Positions 35,546 to 48,800 of a stretch of DNA of 64,000 nt are shown one piece after another (within the stretch, counting starts at the first letter, position 1; every line of letters begins with the position of its first letter). Source of the stretch: Platycnemis pennipes (Eukaryota > Arthropoda > Insecta > Odonata > Platycnemididae). The notes below the pieces were generated by a model. That model worked only from the letters and a program-made list of their open reading frames with translations, was not told the DNA's origin and made no database searches. The stretch is taken from NCBI GenBank assembly GCA_933228895.1, contig OW121848.1, forward strand, positions 100,769,470 to 100,833,469. Direction: 5' to 3'. The translations under genes were made by a program, and so were the position numbers.

Positions 35546-38053
35546 CATCATCATCAGTCAACAACCCTAAAATTGTTTTAACGCAGCTCTCCACTCGTTT
35601 CTCGTGTAAGATAATCTCTTCGTATTTAGAAGAGAGAGATATTTATTCTCTTTCACATCCTCAATCACTTTTTCTACATATCTTATACGAGGCCTTTCTT
35701 TGCCGTTCTTCCCATCCACTGGTCCCTCGACAATTGTCTTCATCAGGCCATCATTCCTCATGATGTGGTCAATAAAGTTGTCATCTTCCCATCCCATCTT
35801 CTCCTTAGGGCTTCCTGAGGATTTCTATTTTCTCCCACGCTGAGGACTTCATTGCTCACTCAATCTATCTATTTAATCTTCATCATTCTTCTGCAGCACC
35901 ACATTTCCAATGCTTCCGCCCTATACTTCTCGGCTGCTGTCATCATCCATGGCTCACTATCGTAGGGAAACATGCTTGAGAAGTAGGCTCTGATGAATTG
36001 GTTCCTTACTTCTACGCTTATATTCCCAGCTGTGAGTAGGTTCTTTTGGTAGAATGTCCTCTTCACCTGGGCTATTCTACTGACTGTTTCTTACTTCCTC
36101 GTTCCATCGCTTCGAGCTTTTTTGCAATAATAATGTATTTGTTCTTAAAGGACGTGCGCTAGAAAATAAATAAATATGTATCTATTTATCGTTAGTTACT
36201 CTGCTTCCCAGATAACAGAACTCTTTCACCTCCTTAAGTTTTTGTTTTCCTAGTTTAACATTGGTTTTTGTCTCTTCTCACCTACTGCATACTAATATTT
36301 TTTCTCCTTATTCATCTTCAGCCGATCTCTGGCCATTTTTCTTTCCATGGCTATTAGAATCTTGTTCAGATACCTCTTTCTCTCTCTGCTTAGAGTGCCA
36401 TGTCATCCGTGGATCTCAGCATGCTAATTTTTTCTCCATGGGTATTGAATCCAGAAGACTTCCCTTTGATTTCATTGATAGTTCTCTCAGTATAAATATT
36501 AAAAATTACGGGAGGCAGGGCAAAGCCTTGTCTCACTCCTTACTTCTCCACAGGGAAGTCCAGATTTAATCACAGCTACTTGGTATTTATACAAACTGTG
36601 GATAGTTCTTTGGTCATTGTAGGACACTTCTATACCTTTAGGAATTCCAAGCATTGGATTCCAATCTACGTTGTCAAAAGCCTTCTCAGCATTCCACAGC
36701 ACTCCACAAACGACATTGACGTAGGTTTTTTCTTCTCTTTTCTCTTCTCTATGAGCAGCCTAAGGGCTTGTTCTTGTACTTATGCTTTCCCGGAATCCGA
36801 ATTGGTCTTCATCAAGGAACTCCTCTGCTTTTCACTCCATTCTCTGGCAGATGATTCTGTCAATATCTTCGAGGCATGCGTTGTCAGGGTTATGGTGCGA
36901 AAATTTTCCGTTTTCAACTCTCTTCTTTTTGGAAATAGATATGATTATGTTCTTCTTTAAGTCCGTGGGTATCTCTCCCCTAGTGTATGCATGTAAATGT
37001 CGCAGATGGTTTTGTAAAGATGAGTCAATGTCTTCTTTTCTGCATTTTTAATTAGCTCGGCAGGAATATCATCAATCCAGAAACTTTATTCATCCGCAGG
37101 TCCCTTACTGCTGCGTAGAATTCCAATATTAATATTGAAGATCCATTAGCATCCTTTTTGACTTCGTTTTTCTCTTCGGCTACTTTGGCACTGGGATTTT
37201 TTTCCGCTGCATATTTCTCTGAAATTTTCCATTAATACTTTTTTTTTACTTTTTATTCATTTTCAAACAAAGTTTCTCCATTCTTGTCCATTATCACATT
37301 GTATCTTGCGCTCTGTTTCTAGAAGTAGTTCCTTTCTATCCTATAGCCAGCTTCCACTTTTCCCAAGGTACGGTTGCTTCGTACAACTTCGCATAGATCC
37401 TTCAATCCCATTTCTCTAGTTTTCCTCGCTTTGCGATTTACTTCATTGCTTATGCTTTTGTAGCAAAGTTTCTCTTCCCTGTTTTTCGCATTCTCGTATT
37501 TTCTCCTTTCTTCAGGCATAAGAATAATGTCAACATCAACGACTTCTTCTAGTAACTTTTCTTCATCCAAGAATTTCTTTAGCAGCTCCTTGTAATCCAG
37601 TTTTTATTTTTTCCCATCCTTCTTACACTGATTTCTCAGTCTGATCCTCTCCTATGTTTTCTCCCCCAGCTCTTTGAATAGCCAGCTGACGTTAAGCCTC
37701 CTTTAATTTTCCTACTCGCCATCTGTTCTTCGTCGTTTCTTTCAGTTCATCGAACATCGATGGCCTTTCCTCATCACTAAATTTGTGATCAATGTCCATA
37801 TCTTCCACTGGTTAGCTTTTGCAGTCTTAACTGCTTCATACATCTCTGCTTAACTAAGTTTTAGTGCATTTGAAATATTTTTATATCTCCTGGCAATTTT
37901 TAATGATAATCTTTTTCGGTTGTGTTTTTTAAACAATGTGTTGGCAATCCCTAACTTGTGCTGTGTTCAGAACTAGTCCTTCTCTTCCTTAATTTTGGTT
38001 TACCAAACAATAGCTTATTGTTATTATTCCATCTTCGCCTTGCCTGACGACAG
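35546..38053 (-). mobile_element. LINE (RTE-like) copy 2, 2.5 kb, 5'-truncated, dead
   Basis: This is the longest copy of the same LINE family as copies 1 and 3. In coding order on the minus strand: the end of the endonuclease domain (ANTLFKKHNRK, 37912-37947); a linker; the RT domain with PAELIK (about 37030-37060), FLDEDQFGFR (about 36790-36823) and the catalytic motif EKAFDNVDW (36661-36687); then FYQKNLLTAG, the RRMMKIK block and EGPVDGKNGKERPR; and the end at WRAALKQF followed by TAG. An (ATC)n tail ends it. It needs several frame changes and has many stops, so it is dead. The direct repeat CCAAGTGAGGT at 35535-35545 and 38054-38064 fixes both ends. Most of the endonuclease is missing because reverse transcription stopped early. 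Confidence 0.92.
36110..36191 (+). mobile_element. 82-bp insertion nested in LINE copy 2
   Basis: Aligned with LINE copy 1 (2215-2230), copy 2 carries 82 extra bases between CCATCG and TTAGTTACTC. The insert ends in ATCG, a repeat of the four bases just before it, and contains AAAATAAATAAATA near its right end. This looks like the 3' tail of another retroelement in plus orientation, inserted with a 4-bp duplication. The source family is not identified. Confidence 0.6.
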
Positions 38054-38064
38054 CCAAGTGAGGT
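38054..38064. repeat. Target-site duplication of LINE copy 2, right
   Basis: Second exact copy of CCAAGTGAGGT at the 5' end of the element. Confidence 0.88.
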
Positions 38065-40880
38065 AGGTTGGAGGAAAGAGATGGGCAGGTGAAGAGTGAG
38101 TGGGCTAAGAGAGTTGTTGAATTAACGGAACGTCACTGCCAAGAAAAAAAGACACACCTCCTTGGGGGTGGTTAGCTGGGGGAGAGATTGAAGTAACTGA
38201 AGAAGAGGACTTTTATTACCCTTAGACAAAATGACTGACATTGAAAACAATCAATTTCATTAGGCAGGGTGGATTTGTTATCGCCATATTTCATGATAAA
38301 GAGCACTTTTGAGTTAAGCATTATGCATGCTTTTGTAAGCAAAAATCTGGATTTAATTTGAAAATGGAATAAAGAGTGGGATTCAGTTTTATAAGTTAAA
38401 CTACAACAAGCAGACATTTTAATAATAGGCAAGATCTCCTATCCACCATGATTCAGACACTTTCGATGTGACTATTACGTATTCACTAAGCATTTGTACA
38501 TTTTTTTCTGTGCAGCAAGCCTTTGATTTTTTTCTAAAATAATGCATAATCTCAAAGCTCTTTTGTAAGTAGAACATTCTGGAAAACAAATATAATGTAT
38601 TTCTTTTTCAAAACAAGAAAAAAGGATAAAGTTTAAGGAACACTGAGGGGTTCCTCAAACAAAGGGGTACGACGTGGGCGAAGTTAGAGCCATCCAGGGC
38701 CAGCAAAGGCGTCGGGAGAAATGAGAAAAATTCTTGTCCGGCCCGCAGTGCACAGAAACCAGCACAACTACAAGGAAACTTTTCTCGTGGCAAGGGCCCA
38801 CCAAATTGCTTTTCCCCGTGTCCACTGAATCTTCGGCGTGACACTGAGGAGGGGCGAGGTCGAAACTGCTATGGAGCGAAAGTCCATGTTATCACCTATG
38901 GAATGGTCGAGGTGGATTTCACCAGCGCCGTTGACTGACACTGGCGGATAAATGGGAGACCTTATGGCTATCTGGAAAGATATGAATACAGTGCCTATTG
39001 AGAAGTGAGAAATGAGCCAAGAATGAGATTTGCAAGCAAAGGGGTTGACCCAGACTGTCTAAAAGATTTGTGACGTGCTCATGTATTCCAAGGCATTGCA
39101 ATCGTACGTAGAGTGAAATACTTCACTGGTGACAGGAAGAGGGAATTTTATGGAGAAAAAGCTTAAAAAATAAAAGTGTGGAAAAAGTGCCAACCTCCAC
39201 ATTCATGCAAAATGAATGGGTCATGAATTCGATTTCATAATTTAGAGCACGAAAAATTCACCTCGACCCCATGATCCACTTAGGCGGGTAAGATATTCAG
39301 AATATACTTCGAATCACTAGCAGGTGTCTCACTTCCGTCAAAAATGGCGGAAAAAATGGAATCCAATTTTTTACAGTGGGAAACAGAAGCTAGAAAGAGA
39401 ATTATGGAAGAATGATGCAAAAATAGACAATAATTTTTGAAGTACTAGCTAAGAGAAGGTAAAGACATAAAATTGGGCAGTTTAGAAATGCAAGTGCTAT
39501 ATCATTGGGAGAAGAGAAAAAGTATGCTCTCCACTAAAAAGAAGTAAAGAATTTTGGAGCTAAAGAAAATGAGGATAGGACATATTAACTACACCGTTGC
39601 ATTGGAAAGAATATACTAGGTAAAAAATGGCGGAACTAGCTACATTTAATCAAATTTGATGAAGTCTGTAGTTTTAGCATGTAGGTGTTGCATACGCCTC
39701 CGATTTACGGTACCACGTTATGTGCCATTTCATTCACAGAATTTCCTTTTAGGAAGAATATGGTGAAAGAAACAGTTCAAGGCATAGGTACAGTTTACTT
39801 TCAAAATCATCGTCTTGAATTTTGTCAATATATTTTTTATAAACTATGGCTGGACGTGTTCTAGATAGTAAATTGGTACAAAAATTAGTACGAACTGATA
39901 ACGCAAGGGTGGATTATAATTTCGAAGCATAAAACATGCTAGAGGAAAAAAAGTATGGACTATAAACTATAATTGCTCAATTTTTTAGCCATTAGAGAAT
40001 GCACCCAGCTTTCAGGTCAGTCAAAAAACGAAAGTTGGGCATAAAAAAGTAATCATTATTGAATGATCTATCAATATTGGAATGACCACACGTGGTCCAT
40101 TTCATAATCGTTCAATCTAAGGTTCATTTTAATCATTCCCAAACGCATTCCATTTGCTATGAAGTAAGCATTTCTCATTCGTAGTACGTCTTCTTATTGA
40201 CCGCCATGCAATTCAAAATTATTATTATCTTCACCTTCCTTGCACGTTTTTTAATTATTTTATTTTGATGAACTTATTGAACACCTTCGCACCTCAATAC
40301 TTCTCTATCTATCTCCTTTTGCTGCTTCCAAGTTTTGATATAATGACAATATGTTACCAAATATTTTCATAATAATTAATTCATTGATACCAATGGTATT
40401 AATGAGACTCAAACCCGTTAATACTTCCTCAACTTCGACAGTAATTCATAAAAAAACGAATAGTACAGAATCATCAACCTTAACTCATGTTCGACCTATG
40501 CAAGACATTAACATTTTTTGTGCAAAAATGACAAACTGGTAGTATGTACGTAGGCAATAAATGAGAAATGCGTAATATGTTCGTTTTAAATGGTCAAAGT
40601 TCTTACGTGTACTAAAAGCTCTAATTTACTTTTTTAAAATGAAAAACTAATCTAACAGGGAAAAAGAATTATACAAAAATTAATATCATTCCAAATAAAG
40701 TTGCGGAAATGTCATAAAAGATTAATTGGTAAATCACTGTCAAGGGAATAAAACTAAATATAGTTCCCTTAGACCAAATAAATATAAAGAAGGGAATGAA
40801 GTGCCGATGAACACTTATCACCATTTTAGGATTTATAAATCTTTCTTATCCAACCTGCAACCGGATCTCACTCGAGAGTC
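38065..40880. other. Noncoding DNA
   Basis: No gene supportable. A slightly GC-richer patch at 38640-39120 has a minus-strand frame (38608..38844) without a domain. A 16-bp word at 38930-38945 recurs exactly at 13903 and in part at 46550. Confidence 0.4.
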
Positions 40881-41520
40881 CAGACCAGCGCGTAATGCAC
40901 AGCTCGAACGATCAAGGTTTGAAATTTCCGGGGCCTATAATTGGAGAAATTATTCCGAGAGATGCGGATGTGCGCGATTGTGTGATTGTGGGTGAGAAAT
41001 GGGAAAAGATAATTTCAGGGAAATTTAATTGAAGAGGAAGATGGGAGTAGGTGGTGGGGATGGGGGGGGCGGAGGACGAGGGAGGCGAGTTTAATGGCGG
41101 GATGAGATGAATGAGATGGCGAGGCTGGCCTCTGTTGATAGGGATGACTCCCAAAGAGGGAGACCTCCGCAGTGTGCGACCCCTGGTGGATGCAGAGTCG
41201 TGGAAATAGGTCGCAGAAGGACCACCCTGAGGGGAAGTGGGGGTCGAGGGGACTGGGGAGATAGGGAGCAGAGATAGATGGGATGGCGGCCACCACCTAG
41301 CGATGGGGAAGAATGGGTCGCCGAGGTTTGAGAGGAGGGAGGGGGGAGGGGTCGGGTGCGGATTTAGTCGAATGCATGCCTACCTTGGTAGGTAGATAAA
41401 GATAGGGCCCGCAAAGATGGAGGGCTCCGGATGGGGGAAAAGCTTCTGGGACGAGATGAGGAAAGCGCAGATGGAGCAGGAAATTTTGCAGAACTCAATT
41501 CGGAGTGAATTCACTCCTCA
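40881..41520. other. Purine-rich GC block
   Basis: The plus strand is G/A-rich from about 41030 to 41480. Minus-strand frames here give Pro/Ser/His-rich low-complexity products. No gene is called. Confidence 0.35.
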
Positions 41521-43010
41521 GTCGCAGAAATACGAATGGTTATGAGGGCAGCAAGCGGCATCAGAGGAACACGGGAGATTGCCTTACTTCAACGAACACC
41601 ACCAAATATAATTTCTGGTAATAAGTCATTTCTTCAGGATTTTATCGGGAAGTTAATTCAGGAGTTCCCAGTTAGTGCTTTCTTGCCTGCAGGACATATC
41701 ATTTTTAAACCACAGAATTTGCTGCTCATTTCTCATCCCCGGTAGTTCACGGTGAATAATATTATAAATAAGGATTTTCAGACCATTTTCAAATGCATAA
41801 AAAAGAAAAAAATATTTGAACATGAAAAATAAGTAATGCTCCTTTTTGTAACAAAATCACATGAGAATGAAATGGTTGACAGTGTATTAAAGGAGTTATC
41901 AGTAAAGCTTTGATAAGTCAGTGAAGTTAAATTTTTATGGGGATTTTAATGGTATCATGAAAGATATACTCAGATGAGAAAAAACTGGCGGGCTGGAATA
42001 ACAGCAAATACCTACTCTATCCAGTATATTTGCAACTTCCTAACCTTGCAACTAATCAAAGAAATAGTAACTAGTGTAACGTAGTGACAAACCCTAAATA
42101 GAAGGGTGCATATGTTTGCTTCATAATGGACGGCTTTGTTTTCTTAATTGTTTTTTTGGTTGAGTTGATGGTATTTTTTCGTTTCTTTAGATGTGAATTA
42201 TGCTTTTGTTGTTTAAAATGAAATGTTTTTCTTAATTGTAGAATATTGATTTTGTAAAAAAAAAGTTAGTAAGGAGTTGTTGATAAAAAGAGAGGGAAAT
42301 TGTAAAGTGGAGGATGCTTCAGAGAGAGGAGCAGAGAAGGACAATCTCCAATAAAAAGTGCCTGAAACGTAGAAAATAAGAACTTTATTGAAAATAGAAG
42401 TTTCACGACATCATACTAGGAGACTCATCCATGAAATAATTAAATAAGAGTTCCCAAATCGTCTAAGTACAGGATATATTCCCTCAACGGTAAAAATAAC
42501 TGTAATAAACCAGTAACCTGCACAAATGGTCTCAGCATAAAATTTTCTGATAGACCGCATTTCATAGATATTTCACGGAGTGGTGACAGATGTCAATTCA
42601 CCGTTTAAAGAATTTGCACTGCATTGATGTGCGCATTCCGTAACGACTAGTGAATTCCACTGCAACAAGGATTATACTGCATTCACTAATAAAGAAATTT
42701 AATTACATAAAATATGAAATAAAGTTGAAATGCAAAATCGGAAAGATTGAAAGCCAATAAACCATTGTAAGATATGATTTCACGGAACACGGCAAATAGT
42801 AGTTGTAAATACTTCAAAGAGTTTTCAGAGGCAACGAACGAGACTCTTCATAAGATAGCGGGAGCCTTCATGCCCTTCTGCTACGCTAACCTCGAGCCAA
42901 AAGGATTTTTGTTCCTGGCAAAAAGACTTTGTCAACTCCATATGCTCGTGTAATTTAAGAGGTATCTGCGAATCTTCTCAGCGCAAAAAAGCAACCGCGC
43001 TCGGAGCACA
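41521..43010. other. AT-rich noncoding DNA
   Basis: Nothing supportable. The frame 41536..41745 has no domain. Confidence 0.4.
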
Positions 43011-43600
43011 GAAAAGGTTACATATATATGTACTTACAACGGAGTGGGGGTGACGACTGAGGGAAGAAGGATTCGGGAGAATGGAAAGGCAAAATTCAAG
43101 GAGTACCCCACCCTTTTGTTCCCCGTGTCGTACCCACAAGGCCCTCGGGCAAAGACGTTCCGCTCCGGAAGAGGTAAAGAAGACGTGGATTGGGATTGTC
43201 GGGAGGAATGCGAGGACGGTTGAAAGCCATAATGCAGGAGGGCCGAGGAAGAAGGGAAGGAACGATGAGAGGAGTGCGTAGGTGGGAGGAAGAAGAGAGA
43301 GAGAGAGGGTAGAGGGTAGAGGGAGAGGGTAGAGGGAGAGGGTAAAGGGAGAGGGAATGAGAGGAAGAGAGGCTCGCACAGTGAGATGGCGGGTGACCAA
43401 GGCTTCCGTAGCATCAGGAAGAAGACGAGGAGATGGATAAGGAGGACGCCCGAAGCAAGGGAAAACGGATGCACGAAAAACCGCCACCGTACCTCCGCTC
43501 TTTCCTCTTTCTTGCTCGTGCGGCGGCATGCAGTGAGCATGTTCTCCGCGAGGGCGTGGGAAGTATGAATCAAGTTGTCACCCGGGAATATTCCCATGCT
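43011..43600. other. Purine-rich GC block
   Basis: G/A-rich on the plus strand, with a short (GA)n tract followed by the 13-bp minisatellite listed separately. The 195-residue minus-strand frame 43034..43621 is mostly Ser/Pro/Leu repeats made by that simple sequence and is not a gene. Confidence 0.4.
43307..43361 (+). repeat. 13-bp minisatellite
   Basis: Unit GGGTAGAGGGAGA is present about three times in tandem, plus a partial unit, with one base change (GGGTAAAGGGAGA) in the last copy. Confidence 0.8.
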
Positions 43601-44870
43601 CCAGGTTAGAAAATTCAGCACTGTGTAGTCTGCGAAGGCAAAAATGGACGAAGTCTCTCCCGTTTTTGCTCAATGGGGACCTGAAGCACGATTTGTTTTC
43701 TCCATGAATGCAGCCTTTAGCAGGTGATTTAAATGACGGTTCATCCTACTCCTAAACAAACGGGGGTCTTAACGAAAGGAAAGAAACGGGGTGAAAAAGT
43801 ATTCGGACGTTAACAGCACATTACGTTCTGCCCATGACAGTTCTCGCAAATATCAACATTTCCTCGCTAATACGCTATGGAGTCCAAGAAACACAACTGA
43901 CTCGTAATGGTATCAAAATGATGGCAAATTAACAAGAATGTGGTGCTAGAATCTTTTTACCAGTAAAATTAAAGGTTCAAGCTGGAAATCATCAAATATT
44001 CAAAGATTAAAATAAAGTTATTTAAAATATAAAAAGCTTACTACATCTCTTTATCGAAATTGGCGGCATAAAATTGGAAAGAAAATATTGCACGTGATCA
44101 ATTACTAATAATCGGCTCAAAATATTACGATATTTAAGTGAAAGGTCAAAAATGTTATCAAATTCACTGTATCTTCAGTGACTAAACGTTTAAAAACATC
44201 AAAATAATCCAAAACCATCCAAAAAGGTAAAAGTCAACTTTGATCATTGGATTGAGAAAAGAATTCCGGCAGCCAATTCTTTCAAAAAAATAGTGTAAAT
44301 CATTGAAATTACGGGTATTACAGTAATCTCTTAACTCTTTAACAAAAGATAAAATGCATAATGACTGGAGTAATCTTCGGTAAAAATCAAGCAATTTTCC
44401 AAGTAATTTATTTCGGCAGAACACAAAATATAAAACAACCCGATGAGTAGAAGTACAATCTCCAAATATCGATTCTGAGTCGATTGTAAAACGAATTCAG
44501 GAGTGAAAATTCACCACTTCAAATTTCGAGTTCATAAGAGATAAATCAGGATTGAAAATTTCGCTAATAAAACGAATTCCGGCTAACATGAAACCCGGAG
44601 ATTTTTAAAAGCACGGAACCTCAATTTTTTTTCCAAGGGGGAGTGAAATCCCGTAAATTAAAATGGGCGATCAAGTCGGCGTCGGCAGTGGCACGAAATA
44701 AAGAATTCAAAAAAAACATTCCATCCAATTCTTTTGGATGTAATTGGAAGTTTCCGATTGTTGAAATAATTAAAACGACTGATTCTTTGTCCGATAACGG
44801 CGACATGGAGCTCCGAAAAAGCTAACCACATTTTGTGCGGCGTGACATTTTTATCCCCACCGGTGCAAAA
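43601..44870. other. AT-rich noncoding DNA
   Basis: No gene. The frames at 44621..44806 and 44643..44825 overlap on opposite strands and have no domain. The patch 44640-44830 mixes TAATT-type motifs with CpG and could be an enhancer, but this is speculation. Confidence 0.35.
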
Positions 44871-45730
44871 AGGGTGGAGAAAAAAAAAAGAAGGGGTGAG
44901 CGCGCCCGCTTAAGTCGACAAAGCGGCGAAAATGGACTCCAATAAGATTAGAGGGACCGAATTCGTAAACTACATTAAAGGAACTTTTTTCCACCCCCTC
45001 CTTCCTTTTCTACCTCCATCCCCACCAGGTACCATTCTCGGTCGACTACGGTGCGACCCCCTCCGAACCCTAACCTCATCCCACCCACACAGCACACGTC
45101 GCGACATCTCTCTCGCCCCAAAGCTCCTGGCCCCACCCTCGCAATCCCAGCTCCCCGATGGAGCCATATCGAGGAGATACCCTCTTTCGCACCCGCCTCG
45201 TCCGGCCACCCACGCCCCGACTCCCACCCGCTCCACCCACCCCTTAACCATTCAGACTCTTTTGCCGTCGGCGGAGTATAAAAAAAAGGATGAGACGAGA
45301 GGGGAGAAAATTTCTCACGGGGGTGGCAGTGTTAATGCCAGATAAGTAGGATCAGCATAATTCTTCCCACACCCTTTAAGTCTAACGATAAGGATTTTCC
45401 CGAGCCGCGAACAAGCAAAGGGATGAGCTTAGGTGGTCTCTTTCTTCGGCACCCGCGACGCAGCGGCGCGGCAGAGAAATACAAACGAGGCTCTTTGTAC
45501 CACGGAAGAACGTGGGGCAAATGGAGGGCTCCCTCGGGATGGGAGGGGCGAGGAGGAGGGGAAGAATAACACAGACGCGAATTCAAGGGAGAACTCGGCT
45601 TCAGCGAGAATTGGGATTTGAAGATTAGCTACGCGAAGAAAAGGTGTACCGAAAGTAAGTATCCCTCGTTAACATAGTGCGAATGAGTTAATCATTAAAA
45701 GTAAACGTGATGAATGAAAAGAAAAAGGTA
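44871..45730 (+). promoter_or_regulatory. GC-rich block, possible plus-strand promoter
   Basis: C-rich on the plus strand to 45245, then TATAAAAA at 45277-45284. CpG and purine-rich sequence follows to 45610. A strong donor-like AAAAAG|GTAAGT is at about 45727. TATA box, leader and donor would make a first noncoding exon of a plus-strand transcript. No supportable coding sequence is seen, so this is only a candidate. Confidence 0.25.
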
Positions 45731-46680
45731 AGTCTAAGTCTTGAATGAAGCACTTTTACAAGACCAACGGTGCTACACGTATAAAAAATGGTCTTGCTGG
45801 CAAATTTCTTATCGCCGTATCTGATTAGCTAGAATAGTGAAATTAATGTTCTCACACGTCAACCACAGACATAGTTTTGCAGTTTTAATCGGTGAAACGA
45901 GAGAAGACCACACATTTCTGAAAAGGAGCCCAAAAAATTACGGTTTTAAGTTCCCTGATAAGTTCCCGAGCAGGACCGAAAATCAAGTTTGATGAACCTC
46001 AAATGATGCCTGATGATGCAGCTACTTGGAAGTAGAAGTAGATACGGGAGAGGAGATAGATTTTGCGTACATATCTCTATGTCGATTAAAAAGTTGGCCT
46101 TTGACAACGCCATTTTCCTGGTTGAAAAGTTCGTAAATACAAAACTTTTCATTCATGTACAGGTTTCTAATATTGAAAAGAAATAATAAGAGACCAATAT
46201 ACACACAAGATAATATGGCTACGTAAATGAACTATCAATTTCATCCAGAAGTTTACTTAGGTTATCACAAGTGTTACTTTATGAGTGACATGGACCACAA
46301 CAACTACCTACATAAAACGCAAGCCTGGATACTTCTGATACTTAGCGTACAGAATAATTATGATTATAAAATGGATAAAACAAAACATAAGACCTGGGAG
46401 TGGGAAAAGAAGAAAAATGATGAAAACACCGTGCAGGCTGAAAAATAAAATGTAATTATCTGTTGAGAAATATGGCAATATTTTTCTCTTTACCATGTAT
46501 TAGGTTAGTAACACTTTTTTATTTAATGTTCACCTGTATTTTGCGCGAGGTTGACTGACACCCGGAAATAAAATCCTCTATTCAATATTTCTAATATGAG
46601 GAAGGTTTAAAAGAAGCACTAGAATAAATCCCTCCTGATAAGGAAGAATTTTTCACACCCTCTAATAGAATATGAACAAA
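45731..46680. other. AT-rich noncoding DNA
   Basis: No gene. GTTGACTGACAC at 46550-46561 is part of the word shared with 13903 and 38930. Confidence 0.4.
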
Positions 46681-47380
46681 TCTAGCCACGAACAAGGTGC
46701 AGGTAGTCACAAAGAAGAACGGTGATAAGATTGAATGGGGTTTGGAGCGGGCATGAACTCGAGGGAGACCTTCGCACAGTAGTGAACACAAAAATCAAGG
46801 TTGTTGACGAGTACATAGGTGTACAGAACCGCAGCGCAAAGGAAGAAGGCCATATTAGGAGGAAATCACATTCGGGAGAGAGGAGATGACGGCCTAGTGG
46901 TGAGGCAGAGTGAGCTCTCGGCGGGGAGAGAGTGGAGGAGTTGGGAAAAGGAAGACGAAGAGAGGTATGTAGTAAGAGGACGAGTGACACATAGGATACG
47001 GACACTTTTGCCGGAACGCCTCCCTCCCGCCCTCATACCCACGAGGGAATGGCGCAGGAAGGGAATGCGGTGCGGGGGATGTAACTAAAGGGCAGCAGAG
47101 TCCTTCGTTTGAGAGCGGCTTGCCGAGCGTGGAGTGAACCGGCTGTGAGAAGGAGGAGGCAGTTGGACGGACAAGAGGGGATAACCAACGTTGGGCTTTC
47201 CCTGTACTTCACTCCTCAATTCCAGGGCGAATGATTGGCTGAATGGGCTACTTATGCGTCCTAACAACATTTTGCCTCGAGCGCTGGACCCAGAAGGGCC
47301 AAGCGGCGTCTCAGATCTTTCGTATGCTTTCTCATTTCTCTTCCTTTCATCCAGATACATCAGTTTCCTTTGCCTTTGTT
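46681..47380. other. GC-rich, purine-leaning block
   Basis: CpG-containing and G/A-rich on the plus strand. Frames on both strands lack domains. Nothing else is recognised. Confidence 0.3.
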
Positions 47381-48800
47381 TATCGTGCCACCTAAAGGTA
47401 TTTCATAATTCATTCTGAAATTTCCTTGAGGCTATAATTTTTTTGACTGTTTCATCAGTAGCTGTCTTAACGTCAATCTCTCTAATTTCAGATGAATATA
47501 CGAAAAATATTCCACATGTAGGTATAAGGTTATTTCACATTAGGGTCGTGGAAAGTTTTCAATGTGAATTTCTTCTATACGGTAAAGGTAAAATGAATAA
47601 ATAATAGGGGAATTTCTTCTTCAAACATGACAAAATTCAAGCATGTAAAAAACATTATGTCGATGTTCTTCAGTTTTTTCAGTACACTCCCACGAATTTG
47701 GCCTATATATATTAATTTTTGCCGTTGCAATTGATTTTAGAGGAATACTAGGTCTTTCACACTTAACCACTTTAAATATGCAAGATTCTGCGGGAAAATA
47801 TCCCATTTAAAGTACTTTACGCTTAAATATCTCTCGATCAACGTTAAGTTCCGTAATTGCTACTCTATGGGGTTCTTTTTAACAACATATAATTAGTTAG
47901 CCTAGAATACCTCACTTAAAACTTAAGTAACTCTAGTAAAAAGGATACAGAACTGCTTTCACATGTTTCATACTATAATAATACTCTCTTGGTTCACGTG
48001 GTATACTCAAACATCAAAAGAAAATAAAATAAATTAATTCTAGCTAGTGTAAATAAAGAACAACACGCTCCTAGTTCCAAGTTTATTAAGCTGATTTCAT
48101 CTAAATAATATACCAAATACTGTTAATTTTCAATGAAAATATAACTAGACGTCAGCTATGGTTTGCTATCCAAAGAACGTTATATACTCTATTTACCTTA
48201 GAAACCAAGATCAGAATGTAAGAACATTTGTGAAATGTAAAATTATTTTCAGCATCTCTACCTCTAGAGTTAACACCCGACTCACTGAATCTAATGTGAT
48301 ACGTTTACCAGCAAATTTTACGTAGTACGAGACGCGTATAAACTTAAGTATTTATTAATTAAAGGATAAACACTGAAAAAAAAATAATTCTTAAATCAAG
48401 AGAAAAATATTCTTACAGCTGTCATGTAAGACGATATTCTATATTTTAGAGGATTTTCTTACTTGAGTGAGACGGAACTACTGCCATCTAGCGATCATAG
48501 CCGGTAACTTACAGGGTTAAAGAAAACAATTTTAGAACATTTTTGTAATCACTATGGTTCCTAAGGAATTCACATGCGCGAAGGAATGGGGAAAGAAGTG
48601 GAAGGTGGGCAAGGAAAGGGTAGCGAGAAGGCGATCAGGGAAGTAACGGGCTACGGTCGGCAGAGGTACCAAAACAACTACATGAATAGTTTAGATTAAA
48701 CCTACTCGCATGATTCTCTTCAATTGGGCGCCAAATAAAAATTGTGAGATAACGACATAATAAGCCGAATCATAGGCGGATTTATCTAGCAGTCCAATTC
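47381..48800. other. AT-rich noncoding DNA
   Basis: No gene supportable. A donor-like AAG|GTAAAT on the minus strand near 48190 follows a 30-codon open stretch, but no acceptor is visible. Confidence 0.4.

Noticed and set aside
36261..37051. Plus-strand frames of 89-126 residues
   Set aside because: They are antisense shadows of the LINE copy 2 reverse transcriptase.
43034..43621. 195-residue minus-strand Ser/Leu/Pro frame
   Set aside because: It translates the 13-bp minisatellite and GA tract.
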